Shown: piece after piece, positions 1 through 10,534 of the stretch
Position numbering within the stretch: the stretch's first letter is position 1
How the letters are laid out: each line of letters begins with the position of its first letter
Source of the DNA: [Pseudomonas] carboxydohydrogena
GTDB lineage: Bacteria > Pseudomonadota > Alphaproteobacteria > Rhizobiales > Xanthobacteraceae
Assembly (NCBI RefSeq): GCF_029030725.1
Contig: NZ_CP113162.1
Span: forward strand, 866,501-930,500
Reading direction: 5' to 3'
Length of the DNA: 64,000 nucleotides
Made by a program: the position numbers and the translations under genes
The notes under the pieces: generated by a model
The model's input: only the letters and a program-made list of their open reading frames with translations
Told to the model about the DNA's origin: nothing
The model's database searches: none

Positions 1-40
1 TCGAAGTATCAGGTTGGCCGAGCTAGTTTCGCATTTCAAA

Positions 41-198
41 ATTGTCATTGCCGGGCATAGCCCGTCGAAGACGGGCGTGAACGCCCTTATGACCCGGCAA
101 TCCATTATTTTTTCGTGCGATCCATATAATGAGGGTTGTCCGCTAAAGCGGACGATGGATGCGCGGGTCAAGCCCGCGCATGACATTCTGCTGTGAGC
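41..198. repeat. Intergenic palindromic repeat cluster
   Basis: This gene-free stretch is packed with inverted repeats. An outer pair ATTGCCGGG (47-55) and CCCGGCAAT (93-101) encloses CCCGTC-GAA-GACGGG (61-75) and an alternative GGGCGT-GA-ACGCCC (73-86). Next come GTCCGC-TAAA-GCGGAC (138-153) and ATGCGCGGG-TCAAG-CCCGCGCAT (159-181). Elements of this type are dispersed between genes in Bradyrhizobium-like genomes. This one sits directly after the stop of the DUF882 gene on the minus strand, so it may also help terminate that transcript. Confidence 0.6.
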
Positions 199-1794
199 CT
201 ACCGCAGCGCCGCGGTCTGCACGAAATTCGTCGTCGGCATCGCGGCGATGGCCTGGCCGCTGAAGCGGTCGCAGGCGGGGCCGATCTGCGGATCGAGCGA
301 GAAGGTGATCGTCACCGCGCGCGCGGGCTTCACGAAATGCGCGGCCATCGCCCTCATGTCCCAGTCGCCCATCACCGAGGTGTAGAGCGCGTTGTTGGCG
401 CTCGGCGTCAGCACCATCGCGCGCAGCCAGATGTCGCTCGCCTGATCGGCGCTGGCGAGGCGCAGCATGGTCGCCAGCGAACGGGACTGGCCGCGCAATG
501 TCTTGCCGACCACGGTGGTGGCATGGACGGACACCGCCGCATCGCGCGCGAGGGCCGCGATGTGCGTCGGCGGAACCGGCCCGCTCGCGGCGACGATCTT
601 GTTGCGGTCGAGCAGTTGCGGCGCGTCATAGGCCATCGCATTGGCGACGTTTGCGGGAAGCGATGCGGTGGACTGCGGATCGGCGGCGCGCGCCTTAGCG
701 GCGGCGATCTGTTCGGCCGAGGCGGGTTTCGGCGTCATCGCGGCGTCATCCCAGCGGACGCGGGCCTCGATCATCTCGGCCATGGTCTGCGGCTGTTTGG
801 CTGCCCGGGCAGGTTTGGCGGGAGCGAGCGGAATTTCGGTAGGGGCCGCGGAGGCTATGCGATAGCTCGCGGTCTGCACCGGCCGTGCGCGCGGCACCGG
901 CACGATCTCCGCGATCTTGTCCTTCACCTTCTCGGCGGCCGAGGCGATCAGGCCTGGCTTGGCGGGTGTTTCGGCGGCGGGTTCGGTCGCCGGTGTGGCG
1001 GCGGACGATTCCTCGTCATCCTCCGAGGCTTGCTTGCCCCTGAACAGCGAGGCGAGCAGGCTGCGGCTGCTTGTTGTGGTTGCTTCGTCGCCCTTGCGGC
1101 GCTGAATTTCGGCGAGCGCGAGATCGTAGCCCTTCAGCGGACGCCCATCGGTGGGGACATGGACCGTCTTGCCGTCCGGGAATACGCGCGCGAGCTGGTC
1201 GTGCGTCATGCGCGGCCAGTGGCGGATGTTGCCGGTGTCGAGATGCACGAAGGGCGAACCGGAGGTGGGGTAGAAGCCGACGCCGCCGCGTTGCAGACGA
1301 AGCCCGGCGAAGCGAATCTTTTCGAGCGGCACGCCGGGAATGAAGAAATCCATCGCATGGCCGAGCATGTGCTGGCTGAAACGCGCGACGCCGGAATGCG
1401 CCGAGCGGCGGCGCAACATCGCGTTGGTCCTGGGCGAGCGATAGGCCGAGATGATCTGGATCGGTTGTTTGGCGTCGACGTCGCGATAGACCTCCCACAG
1501 GATATCGAACAGATGCGGGTCCATCGTGGTCGAATCCTGGCTGCGCCAGTCGCGCAGGAAGTGGTTGAGCTTCTTCAATGCGTCGGCGTCGTAACGGCCG
1601 TTGCGCTTGAAGGTGACGGTGAGGTCTTCGCCGGAATGGGTGTGGTGGAATGAGAGGGTGCGGGTGTCGTTGCTGGCGGTCGCGTCATGCACCGCGCCAG
1701 CGCCCGCGAACAGCAGAAGCATAGCGGCCGCGCTCACTCGCAAGGAGTGCCGCACAGGCCAAAGGCTGCTGCCGCGTGAATGATCGCCCGCCAC
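199..1794 (-). CDS. DUF882 (M15-like peptidase fold) exported protein
   Basis: A 531-residue protein with an N-terminal hydrophobic signal segment (about residues 18-41). A DUF882 domain of the YcbK/M15 D,D-carboxypeptidase superfamily follows at about 45-200. The motif SQHMLGHAMD fits the zinc-site pattern SxHxxGxxxD, and a later FVHLD supplies another histidine, so a periplasmic peptidoglycan-hydrolase role is plausible but unproven. The C-terminal 300 residues are Ala/Pro-rich, low in complexity and of unknown function. The start is a GTG preceded by AGGA. The next minus-strand gene upstream is an L,D-transpeptidase, which also suggests cell-wall work. Confidence 0.85.
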   Translation of the reverse strand: MAGDHSRGSSLWPVRHSLRVSAAAMLLLFAGAGAVHDATASNDTRTLSFHHTHSGEDLTVTFKRNGRYDADALKKLNHFLRDWRSQDSTTMDPHLFDILWEVYRDVDAKQPIQIISAYRSPRTNAMLRRRSAHSGVARFSQHMLGHAMDFFIPGVPLEKIRFAGLRLQRGGVGFYPTSGSPFVHLDTGNIRHWPRMTHDQLARVFPDGKTVHVPTDGRPLKGYDLALAEIQRRKGDEATTTSSRSLLASLFRGKQASEDDEESSAATPATEPAAETPAKPGLIASAAEKVKDKIAEIVPVPRARPVQTASYRIASAAPTEIPLAPAKPARAAKQPQTMAEMIEARVRWDDAAMTPKPASAEQIAAAKARAADPQSTASLPANVANAMAYDAPQLLDRNKIVAASGPVPPTHIAALARDAAVSVHATTVVGKTLRGQSRSLATMLRLASADQASDIWLRAMVLTPSANNALYTSVMGDWDMRAMAAHFVKPARAVTITFSLDPQIGPACDRFSGQAIAAMPTTNFVQTAALR

Positions 1795-1986
1795 TTATCG
1801 TCCTGTTGGAACGCCCAGGAAGAGATCCCCGCTACCCCACGCAGCGGAGATGGTGAATTGTGTGTAACGTCGGCCGGTTAATGGAAATTTACCCCCACCC
1901 CCGATCACGCGATCGGGAGCTAACGAGCCGACTGTGGCAAAAAAGGGCCGGTATTTATACCGCGTTCTGGGTCAGGGTTAACGCAA

Positions 1987-2017
1987 AGGGCCCCGCTTGC
2001 GGCGGGGCCCTGATTTT
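1987..2017 (-). terminator. GC-rich hairpin after the L,D-transpeptidase gene
   Basis: AGGGCCCCGC (1987-1996) and GCGGGGCCCT (2002-2011) form a perfect 10-bp stem with a 5-nt loop, 60 bases after the transpeptidase stop. The T tract is short on either strand, so efficiency is uncertain. Confidence 0.55.
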
Positions 2018-2071
2018 ATTGCGGAAGATGAAATTCCGGTGCCGGGAACCCGGCCCGAAAAATTGACGGGC

Positions 2072-4198
2072 CTAACGGTAGGAGCGGCGGCGGGAACGGG
2101 GTTCCGGCTCGGCCTCCGCGCGGCCCCCGCCGCCGAACAGCATCTGGAAGAAATTCGGTGCCGAGGAGCGGTCCGCGTAGCCGTCGCCCGGAATATTGAT
2201 GTTGCCGGTGGGCCGTACGTAGTTCGGCTGCGAATGCGCGACGACGGTTTCGAGGTTGCGGCGGCCGCCTTCCTTCAGCAGTTTGATCATGGTCGCATCG
2301 CGGCCATAGATGTCCTTGCGGAATTCGAGCTTGCCGGCGTCGTCCACGAACGCGGTCTGGTAGGTGATGTTGACCGGGAGCGGCGTCGGCAGGTTGATGT
2401 TGATCTCGTTGTGGCCATACATGCTGCGGATTTTCTCCGGCGTGTAATGATCCTTCGGCAGCGCGATACTCAGGATCGTCGCGGCGTACTGATCCGGATT
2501 CTGCACCCGCATGCAGCCATGGCTGAACGCGCGCTCGCTCTTGGCGAACAGATATTTGTCCGGCGTGTCGTGCTGATAGACGAGGAACTTGTTCGGGAAG
2601 TTGAAGCGGATGCGGCCGAGCGCGTTGGCTTCGCCCGGCGGCTGCGAGATGCGGATGGTGCCATCGGGGTTGCGCTGGAGCTTGAGGCCCATGCGCTCAA
2701 GCACGGTCGGGTCCTGCTGCAAGGCGGGCAGGTACTCGTTGTAGATGATCGACGGCGGCACGTTCCAGGTCGGATTGACGGTGATGTACTTCATCGTCTC
2801 CGTCAGCAGCGGCGTGGCGTGCTTGCCGGGTTTGCCGACGACGACACGGGTCTTCCAGGCCGTTGCGCCATTATGCATCAACTGGAGGCTGTAATCGGGA
2901 ATGTTGAGGATGACATAGGCATCGCCGAGCGCGGCCGCGCCGAGATCGCGCGGCAGCCAGCGCCAGCGCTCCATGTTGACGCGGACGATATCGATCTTGC
3001 GGTCGTTGCGCGGACCGTTGAGCGCTGCAACCGTGTGGTTGTCGAGAACGCCGGTGGCCTTGAGATCGTTCGCGCTCTGGAATTTGCGCACCGCTGCGGC
3101 GACGGTCGCGTCGTAATGGGTGTCGCTCGCATTTTCGGTGACGCCGAGCTTGGCGCGCAACGCGGGCACGCGGGCGTCGTCCATCATTGCGGGGTTCGGG
3201 TTCTTCTTGGTCGGCTTGACGAAGCGCAGCGTCTCGCCGTCGGCGATCTTGGCGGCTTCCTCGGTCTTGCCGCGCAGCTCGGCGAGCTTCGCCTTCAACT
3301 CCTTGTAGAGCTTGTGCGGCGGATTGTAGGTCTCAAGGGCCGCGCCGGCATTGCGCGCGGTCGAGACGTTGATCAGCACTTCGGCCGGGTCGGGAGAGTG
3401 CTCGGGATACTGGATGTCGCCGGACACCTGCGACCAGTGCATGCGGCCGCTCTGGGCATGGCGGGCGTAGTCGAGCACGCTTTCGGTCAGCTTCAGTTCG
3501 GCGTCGGCCTGCGCGTCAGGCGTGGCCGCGGCGGCAAAATTCGGCACCGGATAATCGTCGGCGTCGAGGCCGTCCTCATCGGCCTTCTTCAGCCGCGCGA
3601 TCGCGTCGTTGGCGCGCGCCGTCGCGGCGGCGCCCTTGGTCCACAGCGGGGCGTAGTTGCGGTCCTTGTAGAAGGCTTCCACCGCCTCGCGTTCTTTCTT
3701 GCGGTCGAAATACTTCGACGCCTTCGCGGTCACCAGGCTGCGCAGCGCCTCGGCGGACGGATCGAGTGCAGCGACGGCGGGAGCGGCGGCCGGAGTTTCG
3801 GTCTTGGCGTTATCGGTCTTGACGTCATCCGGCCTGGCCGGAGCGGCGGGGGCTGTCGTGGCCGTATCGGCCTTCGCAGGCTCGGTTTTGGCGGCCTCGG
3901 CGGGTGTGGCGGCGCCGGTTTTCGGCGCGTCGGCGGCCGCCGCATTGTTGCCGGTCTTCGCATCCGCCTTGGCGGGCTCGGCGGCAGTCTTGGCCGCTTC
4001 GGACTTGAGGTCGGCGGCGGTGGGCGGCGGGACGTTCGACGTGTCAGGTGTGGGAACTGCGGCGCTGATGGCGGCGGCATCCGCTGGCTTCGCCGGGTCG
4101 GCATGGGCCAAGGTTGCGGTCCCGGTCAGCAGGAAGGTTGCCGCAACGGCTGCCAGCACGCGATCGAAACCGCTGCGGCCGGTCGAGAAGTCATGCAT
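2072..4198 (-). CDS. L,D-transpeptidase (YcbB-like, YkuD domain)
   Basis: A 708-residue periplasmic enzyme predicted to make 3-3 peptidoglycan cross-links or attach proteins to the wall. A signal peptide (about 1-33, ending ALAHA) is followed by an Ala/Pro/Lys-rich linker of over 100 residues. A peptidoglycan-binding repeat (VRKFQSANDLKATGVLD) precedes the YkuD domain. Catalytic SHGCMR is intact, with Cys near residue 562. I chose the ATG at 4198 because it starts the signal peptide and has AGGGA upstream. A longer frame to 4309 is possible but would bury the signal. The C-terminus ends in an Arg-rich tail. Confidence 0.9.
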   Translation of the reverse strand: MHDFSTGRSGFDRVLAAVAATFLLTGTATLAHADPAKPADAAAISAAVPTPDTSNVPPPTAADLKSEAAKTAAEPAKADAKTGNNAAAADAPKTGAATPAEAAKTEPAKADTATTAPAAPARPDDVKTDNAKTETPAAAPAVAALDPSAEALRSLVTAKASKYFDRKKEREAVEAFYKDRNYAPLWTKGAAATARANDAIARLKKADEDGLDADDYPVPNFAAAATPDAQADAELKLTESVLDYARHAQSGRMHWSQVSGDIQYPEHSPDPAEVLINVSTARNAGAALETYNPPHKLYKELKAKLAELRGKTEEAAKIADGETLRFVKPTKKNPNPAMMDDARVPALRAKLGVTENASDTHYDATVAAAVRKFQSANDLKATGVLDNHTVAALNGPRNDRKIDIVRVNMERWRWLPRDLGAAALGDAYVILNIPDYSLQLMHNGATAWKTRVVVGKPGKHATPLLTETMKYITVNPTWNVPPSIIYNEYLPALQQDPTVLERMGLKLQRNPDGTIRISQPPGEANALGRIRFNFPNKFLVYQHDTPDKYLFAKSERAFSHGCMRVQNPDQYAATILSIALPKDHYTPEKIRSMYGHNEININLPTPLPVNITYQTAFVDDAGKLEFRKDIYGRDATMIKLLKEGGRRNLETVVAHSQPNYVRPTGNINIPGDGYADRSSAPNFFQMLFGGGGRAEAEPEPRSRRRSYR

Positions 4199-4444
4199 TA
4201 TCGAGTTCCCTGAGCGAGGCTGTTTCGGCCTGAAACAGCGATGTTGTCTCATTGTTCCGGGCGCAGCGCGGCCGGTCGATTCATCGCACCATCGAGAGTG
4301 TACACGCACGGACGCAATGCGCCTAGCTTGCGCCGGAACGTGTCACGGGAAACTGACCGTACCAGCGGTGATCCGCAACCGCCCCGGCATGCTTTCTCTT
4401 GGTCTGTCACCAAGCCGCAACGGTTCGAAGGGGCGGGGCCTTTT

Positions 4445-5941
<1,497 letters not shown>

Positions 5942-6008
5942 GGTACTCCCCGCAACACGGACTATGTGATTGAATTGTCCCGAATCGGGGCACTCTCGCG
6001 CATGCGGA

Positions 6009-6023
6009 TTAACGACCTCTTAA
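6009..6023. promoter_or_regulatory. CtrA-type box TTAA-N7-TTAA
   Basis: TTAACGACCTCTTAA matches the full CtrA consensus. It lies between the divergent response-regulator gene (start 5941) and pepF (start 6109). CtrA is the cell-cycle master regulator of alphaproteobacteria. Binding here is inferred from the motif alone. Confidence 0.45.
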
Positions 6024-6108
6024 ATACTGGGGTCGTGGTCCCGCCGCGCACCGGAGATAGCCTCGCGAATATCGAATTGGTCCGAAACGACAGAACAGGT
6101 TTGGAATA

Positions 6109-7956
6109 ATGGCCGCACGCTCCCCCGCCGTCCGCAAATCCTCCGCCAAGACAAAGACGAAGGCGGCCACGAAAACAAAGCCGGCGAAGCTTCCCGTATG
6201 GAATCTGGGCGATCTGTACTCGTCGATCACCGCGCCGGAAATCGCGCGCGATCTCGACAAGCTCGATGCCGACTGCACAGCGTTCGAGGGGGCCACCAAG
6301 GGCAAGATCGCGGCTGCGCTGGCCAGGCCCGATGGCGGTGCCTGGCTCGCGGAGGCGGTGAAATCCTTTGAGGCGATCGACGACCTTGCCGGGCGGCTGA
6401 TTTCCTATGCGGGCCTGATCCACGCCGGTGACACGGTCGATCCAGCGATCACCAAGTTCTACGGCGACGTGTCCGAGCGTCTCACCAATGCCTCGACGCA
6501 TCTTTTGTTCTTCACGCTCGAACTCAACCGCATCGACGACGGACTGATCGAGCAGGCGATGCAGACGCCGGCGCTCGGGCATTATCGCCCGTGGCTGGAG
6601 GACATCCGCAAGGACAAGCCGTATCAGCTCGAGGATCGCATCGAGCAACTGTTCCACGAGAAATCGACCACCAGCTACGGCGCGTTCAACCGCATGTTCG
6701 ACCAGACCATCGCGGGCCTGCGCTTCAAGGTCGGATCGAAAGAACTGGCCATCGAGCCGACGCTGAACCTGTTGCAGGATCGCGCGCCCGAGAAGCGCAA
6801 GGCGGCGGCGCAGGCGCTGGCGAAAACCTTCAAGGCCAATGAGCGCACCTTCGCCCTCGTCACCAATACGCTCGCCAAGGACAAGGAAATCTCGGACCGC
6901 TGGCGCGGCTTTCAGGACGTCGCGGATTCGCGCCATCTCGCCAACCGCGTCGAGCGCGAGGTGGTGGATGCGCTGGTGGCATCGGTGCGCGCGGCTTATC
7001 CGCGTATCTCGCATCGCTATTACGCGCTGAAGGCGCGCTGGTTCAAAAAGAAGAAGCTGGCGCATTGGGACCGCAACGCGCCGTTGCCGTTCGCGGCCAG
7101 CGGCGAGATTGGCTGGAACGATGCCAAGGCCACCATTCTGAAAGCCTATGGCGACTTCTCGCCTGAGATGGCGGGCATCGCCAAGCGTTTCTTCGACGAC
7201 CGCTGGATCGACGCCCCGGTGCGTCCGGGCAAGGCGCCGGGTGCATTCTCTCATCCGACCACGCCGTCCGCGCATCCCTATGTGCTGATGAACTATCAGG
7301 GCAAGCCGCGTGACGTGATGACGCTCGCGCACGAACTCGGCCACGGCGTGCATCAGGTGCTGGCGGCGAAGCAGGGCGCGTTGATGGCGCCGACGCCGCT
7401 GACGCTGGCCGAAACCGCAAGCGTGTTCGGCGAGATGCTGACCTTCAAGCGGCTGCTCGCGCAGACCAAGAACGCGAAACAGCGTCAGGCGCTGCTCGCG
7501 GGCAAGGTCGAGGACATGATCAACACGGTGGTGCGGCAGATTGCGTTCTACTCGTTCGAGCGCGCGGTCCACACCGAGCGCCGCAACGGCGAACTCACCG
7601 CCGAGCGGCTTGGCGAGATCTGGCTGTCGGTGCAGGGCGAGAGCCTCGGGCCTGCGATCGAGATCAAGCCCGGTTACGAGACGTTCTGGATGTACATCCC
7701 GCACTTCATCCATTCGCCGTTCTACGTCTACGCCTATGCGTTCGGCGACTGCCTCGTGAACTCGCTCTATGCGGTCTATGAGCACGCGGCGGACGGCTTC
7801 GCGGCGCGCTACCTCGACATGCTCGCGGCGGGCGGCACCAAGCACTATTCCGAACTGCTCGCGCCGTTCGGGCTGGACGCCAAGGACCCGACGTTCTGGG
7901 ACGGCGGCCTGTCAGTGATCGAGGGCATGATTTCCGAACTGGAGGCGATGGGGTAG
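6109..7956 (+). CDS. pepF: M3 family oligoendopeptidase F
   Basis: A 615-residue cytosolic zinc metallopeptidase that should cleave short peptides. The signature HELGH is at residues 408-412 (AHELGHGVHQV), followed by the downstream Glu region ETASVFGEM typical of the M3B/PepF family. A basic, Ala-rich N-terminal tail of about 25 residues precedes the conserved start WNLGDLYSS. Length matches the family. It is transcribed divergently from the sigma54 regulator and stands alone. Confidence 0.93.
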   Translation: MAARSPAVRKSSAKTKTKAATKTKPAKLPVWNLGDLYSSITAPEIARDLDKLDADCTAFEGATKGKIAAALARPDGGAWLAEAVKSFEAIDDLAGRLISYAGLIHAGDTVDPAITKFYGDVSERLTNASTHLLFFTLELNRIDDGLIEQAMQTPALGHYRPWLEDIRKDKPYQLEDRIEQLFHEKSTTSYGAFNRMFDQTIAGLRFKVGSKELAIEPTLNLLQDRAPEKRKAAAQALAKTFKANERTFALVTNTLAKDKEISDRWRGFQDVADSRHLANRVEREVVDALVASVRAAYPRISHRYYALKARWFKKKKLAHWDRNAPLPFAASGEIGWNDAKATILKAYGDFSPEMAGIAKRFFDDRWIDAPVRPGKAPGAFSHPTTPSAHPYVLMNYQGKPRDVMTLAHELGHGVHQVLAAKQGALMAPTPLTLAETASVFGEMLTFKRLLAQTKNAKQRQALLAGKVEDMINTVVRQIAFYSFERAVHTERRNGELTAERLGEIWLSVQGESLGPAIEIKPGYETFWMYIPHFIHSPFYVYAYAFGDCLVNSLYAVYEHAADGFAARYLDMLAAGGTKHYSELLAPFGLDAKDPTFWDGGLSVIEGMISELEAMG

Positions 7957-7989
7957 GGGCGGTCCCCGCCCGGGTATGTAAAACATTTG

Positions 7990-8033
7990 TTGAACGGGAC
8001 GCCGATCTCCGTTATACATTCCGTATAATGGAG
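7990..8033 (+). promoter_or_regulatory. Toxin-antitoxin promoter and operator
   Basis: TTATAC (8012-8017) and GTATAA (8023-8028) are a perfect inverted repeat separated by 5 bases. The left arm also reads as a -10 element, 16 bases after a -35-like TTGAAC (7990-7995). A ribosome site GGAG (8030-8033) precedes the antitoxin ATG at 8041. An AbrB-type antitoxin binding across the -10 to repress its own operon is the obvious reading, but it is inferred. Confidence 0.55.
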
Positions 8034-8040
8034 ACGAGTT

Positions 8041-8301
8041 ATGACCGAATCCGCTCGCGACGCGAAAGCCGAAGGGAATGCCCTTCATATCCGCAAGATC
8101 GGCAACTCTGTCGGCTTGATCCTGCCCAAGGAACTGCTTGCGCGCCTGAATCTCAAGGAAGGCGACAAGGTCTATCCGCTCGAGCAGCCGGATGGCAGCC
8201 TGCGATTGTCTCCTTTCGATCCCAAACATGCCAAGACCATGGAGATCGCGCGGCAAGTGATGCGTGAATATCGCGACACGCTCGCCGCCTTGGCAAAATG
8301 A
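8041..8301 (+). CDS. AbrB/MazE-family antitoxin
   Basis: An 86-residue protein with a swapped-hairpin AbrB DNA-binding domain at about 17-60; IRKIGNSVGLILPKELL is diagnostic. It should neutralise the Doc-like toxin encoded immediately downstream, whose start overlaps this stop (ATGA). It probably also represses the operon through the palindrome at 8012-8028. The C-terminal helix (about 60-86) is the expected toxin-binding part. It is an accessory cassette sitting between housekeeping genes. Confidence 0.85.
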   Translation: MTESARDAKAEGNALHIRKIGNSVGLILPKELLARLNLKEGDKVYPLEQPDGSLRLSPFDPKHAKTMEIARQVMREYRDTLAALAK

Positions 8302-8681
8302 GCGAGCCGGTCTGGCTGGATATTCGGGAAATCATCGACATTCACGCCGAACAATTGGCGATGTTTGGCGGGCCTGAAGGCATTCGGGATCAGGGACTGC
8401 TCGAATCCGCAATTCTGCGGCCAGTCAATCAATGGCACTACGGACAAACCGATTTCGCTGTTCTTGCGGCTGCCTATGCCTTCGGGCTTGCCCGTAATCA
8501 TCCATTTATTGATGGAAACAAGCGCATCGCATTTCAGGCGATGATGGTATTCCTGCGTATGAACGACATTCCCTTTGCCCCGAGACCGGCCGATGCGACC
8601 GCCATCATCCTCGCGCTGGCGGCGGGTGAAGTTGGCGAAGAGGGGCTGACCCGCTGGATACGGGACAACTGGCCGGGTTGA
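8298..8681 (+). CDS. Doc-type (death-on-curing, Fic fold) toxin
   Basis: A 127-residue protein of the Doc branch of the Fic superfamily. The active-site motif HPFIDGNKR spans residues 68-76; Doc enzymes carry HxFx(D/N)xNKR and inactivate EF-Tu by phosphorylation. The intact motif suggests an active toxin. It overlaps the antitoxin gene by four bases, so the two are translationally coupled. The usual Doc partner is Phd. Pairing with an AbrB-type antitoxin is a known alternative arrangement. Confidence 0.88.
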   Translation: MSEPVWLDIREIIDIHAEQLAMFGGPEGIRDQGLLESAILRPVNQWHYGQTDFAVLAAAYAFGLARNHPFIDGNKRIAFQAMMVFLRMNDIPFAPRPADATAIILALAAGEVGEEGLTRWIRDNWPG

Positions 8682-8787
8682 ATTACGGCACCTGGGGCTA
8701 TCTCCAACTTTTTGCCTAGAAGGGCCGTTGCCCTGTCCGGGCAAGTACGGTATTTCGAACACCAACCGAGTGCTGGAGGCAAGAATA

Positions 8788-8940
8788 ATGGCGGACCACA
8801 GTGAGGTGGCCTACACGACCGCGGATGGTAACGACTATCCCGCTCACGAGGAAGCCTATGAGGGCTTTTTGAAGCTGACCAAATACACCTGCGTGACGCT
8901 GGTGGTGATTTTGGCGCTGATGGCGATCTTCCTCACCTGA
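8788..8940 (+). CDS. aa3-type cytochrome c oxidase subunit IV
   Basis: A 50-residue membrane protein with a short polar N-terminus (MADHSEVAYTT, then an acidic stretch) and one C-terminal transmembrane helix (about 29-49). This matches the bacterial aa3 oxidase small-subunit family. The ATG at 8788 has GGAGG nine bases upstream, and the longer frame from 8728 has no support. It lies just before pntAA rather than with the other cox genes, an arrangement seen in Bradyrhizobium relatives. Confidence 0.8.
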   Translation: MADHSEVAYTTADGNDYPAHEEAYEGFLKLTKYTCVTLVVILALMAIFLT

Positions 8941-9059
8941 ATTCGTTTTTTTCCTGAACATATAACGGGATTGGAAGGAAGCGGCTGACGCCGCTTCCGC
9001 GTGCAGCAGAGGTGCGTCGTGCACCGGTCAGACGCGGCTTTGAGATCGCGGGAGGCTTT

Positions 9060-10187
9060 ATGAAGATAGCGATTGCCAAGGAACAGGACGCGGCCGAGCC
9101 GCGGGTCGCGGCGACGCCCGACACGGTGAAGAAGTACAAGTCGCTTGGGATCGACGTCGCGATCGAGCCGGGCGCGGGCATCAAGTCCGGTCTGCTGGAC
9201 GCCGACTATGAGGCGATGGGCGCCACGGTGAGCGCGGATGCGGTGAAGGACGCCGACATCGTCATCAAGGTGAAGCGCCCGACCGCGACCGAGGCTGCAT
9301 CCTACAAGAAGGGTGCGCTCGCGCTGGCGATCATGGATCCCTACAACAACGAGGCCGCGCTGAAGTCGCTCGCCGACGCGGGCGTTGCGGCGTTCGCGAT
9401 GGAGCTGATGCCGCGCATCACCCGCGCGCAGGTGATGGACGTGCTGTCGTCGCAGGCGAACCTCGCGGGCTATCGCGCGGTGATCGAGGGTGCCGAAGCC
9501 TTCGGTCGCGCCTTCCCGATGATGATGACGGCCGCGGGCACCGTTCCCGCCGCCAAGGTATTCGTGATGGGCGTCGGCGTTGCCGGCTTGCAGGCGATCG
9601 CGACCGCGCGCCGCCTCGGCGCGGTGGTCTCCGCCACCGACGTGCGGCCCGCGACCAAGGAGCAGGTCGAGTCGCTCGGCGCGAAATTCCTCGCGGTCGA
9701 GGACGAGGAGTTCAAGAACGCGCAGACGGCGGGCGGTTACGCCAAGGAGATGTCCAAGGAGTATCAGGCCAAGCAGGCAGCGCTCACCGCCGAGCACATC
9801 AAGAAGCAGGACATCATCATCACCACGGCTCTCATTCCGGGACGTCCGGCGCCGAAGCTCGTCACGCTCGACATGGTCAAGTCGATGAAGCCGGGCTCCG
9901 TGCTGGTCGATCTTGCTGTGGAGCGCGGCGGCAACGTCGAGGGCGCGAAGGCCGACGAGATCGCGGACGTGGGCGGCGTCAAGATCATCGGCTACACCAA
10001 CCTCGCGGGCCGCGTCGCGGCGTCGGCCTCGGGCCTGTATGCGCGCAATTTGCAGGCGTTCATCGAGACGATGTTCGACAAGGAAACCAAATCGCTGGCC
10101 GTGAAGTGGGACGACGAACTGGTCAAGGCGACCGCGCTGACCAGGGACGGCGCCGTCATCCACCCGAACTTCCAGCCGAAAGCATAA
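9060..10187 (+). CDS. pntAA: NAD(P) transhydrogenase subunit alpha, part 1
   Basis: A 375-residue soluble domain I (NAD(H)-binding) of the proton-translocating transhydrogenase, which converts NADH and NADP+ to NAD+ and NADPH using the proton gradient. The N-terminus MKIAIAKEQ and the Rossmann stretch [22 protein letters not shown] match the alanine dehydrogenase/PntA family. The alpha subunit is split into pntAA and pntAB, as usual in alphaproteobacteria. The ATG at 9060 has GGAGG upstream. First of three genes with short gaps of 11 and 15 bases. Confidence 0.94.
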   Translation: MKIAIAKEQDAAEPRVAATPDTVKKYKSLGIDVAIEPGAGIKSGLLDADYEAMGATVSADAVKDADIVIKVKRPTATEAASYKKGALALAIMDPYNNEAALKSLADAGVAAFAMELMPRITRAQVMDVLSSQANLAGYRAVIEGAEAFGRAFPMMMTAAGTVPAAKVFVMGVGVAGLQAIATARRLGAVVSATDVRPATKEQVESLGAKFLAVEDEEFKNAQTAGGYAKEMSKEYQAKQAALTAEHIKKQDIIITTALIPGRPAPKLVTLDMVKSMKPGSVLVDLAVERGGNVEGAKADEIADVGGVKIIGYTNLAGRVAASASGLYARNLQAFIETMFDKETKSLAVKWDDELVKATALTRDGAVIHPNFQPKA

Positions 10188-10198
10188 GGAATACAGCC

Positions 10199-10519
10199 AT
10201 GCATGGTATTGAGGTTGTCGACCCGTTCGTGTTCCGGCTGTCGATCTTCGTGCTCGCGGTGTTCGTGGGCTATTTCGTGGTGTGGTCGGTGACGCCCGCG
10301 CTGCATACGCCGCTGATGTCGGTGACCAACGCGATCTCCTCGGTGATCGTGGTCGGCGCGCTGCTCGCGGTCGGCGTGGCGCTGGTCGGCGACGACAACG
10401 GTCCGCTCTGGGCACGCGCCTTCGGCTTCGTCGCGCTGATCTTCGCGTGCATCAACATCTTTGGCGGCTTCCTTGTCACCCAGCGCATGCTGGCGATGTA
10501 CAAGAAGAAGCAGAAGTGA
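10199..10519 (+). CDS. pntAB: NAD(P) transhydrogenase subunit alpha, part 2
   Basis: A 106-residue membrane subunit with three to four hydrophobic segments (about 13-32, 38-60, 68-90). It corresponds to the N-terminal half of membrane domain II of the transhydrogenase, and the sequence [16 protein letters not shown] is typical of its end. It sits 11 bases after pntAA and 15 bases before pntB in one operon. The ATG at 10199 is preferred over an upstream frame that overlaps pntAA. Confidence 0.92.
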   Translation: MHGIEVVDPFVFRLSIFVLAVFVGYFVVWSVTPALHTPLMSVTNAISSVIVVGALLAVGVALVGDDNGPLWARAFGFVALIFACINIFGGFLVTQRMLAMYKKKQK

Positions 10520-10534
10520 GCGGGGGCCTGAGCC

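Noticed and set aside
1997-4213. A 738-codon open frame on the plus strand over the L,D-transpeptidase gene
   Set aside because: It is the antisense shadow of a well-supported YkuD-domain protein in GC-rich DNA. Its translation is Arg/Gly/Val-biased without any family motif. The same applies to other long antisense frames at 193-1653, 4241-6109, 5962-7845, 8856-10415, 9992-11983 and 24122-26920.
4310-4400. Cobalamin-riboswitch-like strings (GGGAAACTG, then GGTGATCC and CCGCAACCGC)
   Set aside because: The order and spacing of conserved blocks do not match the riboswitch core, and no cobalamin or transport gene follows on either strand.
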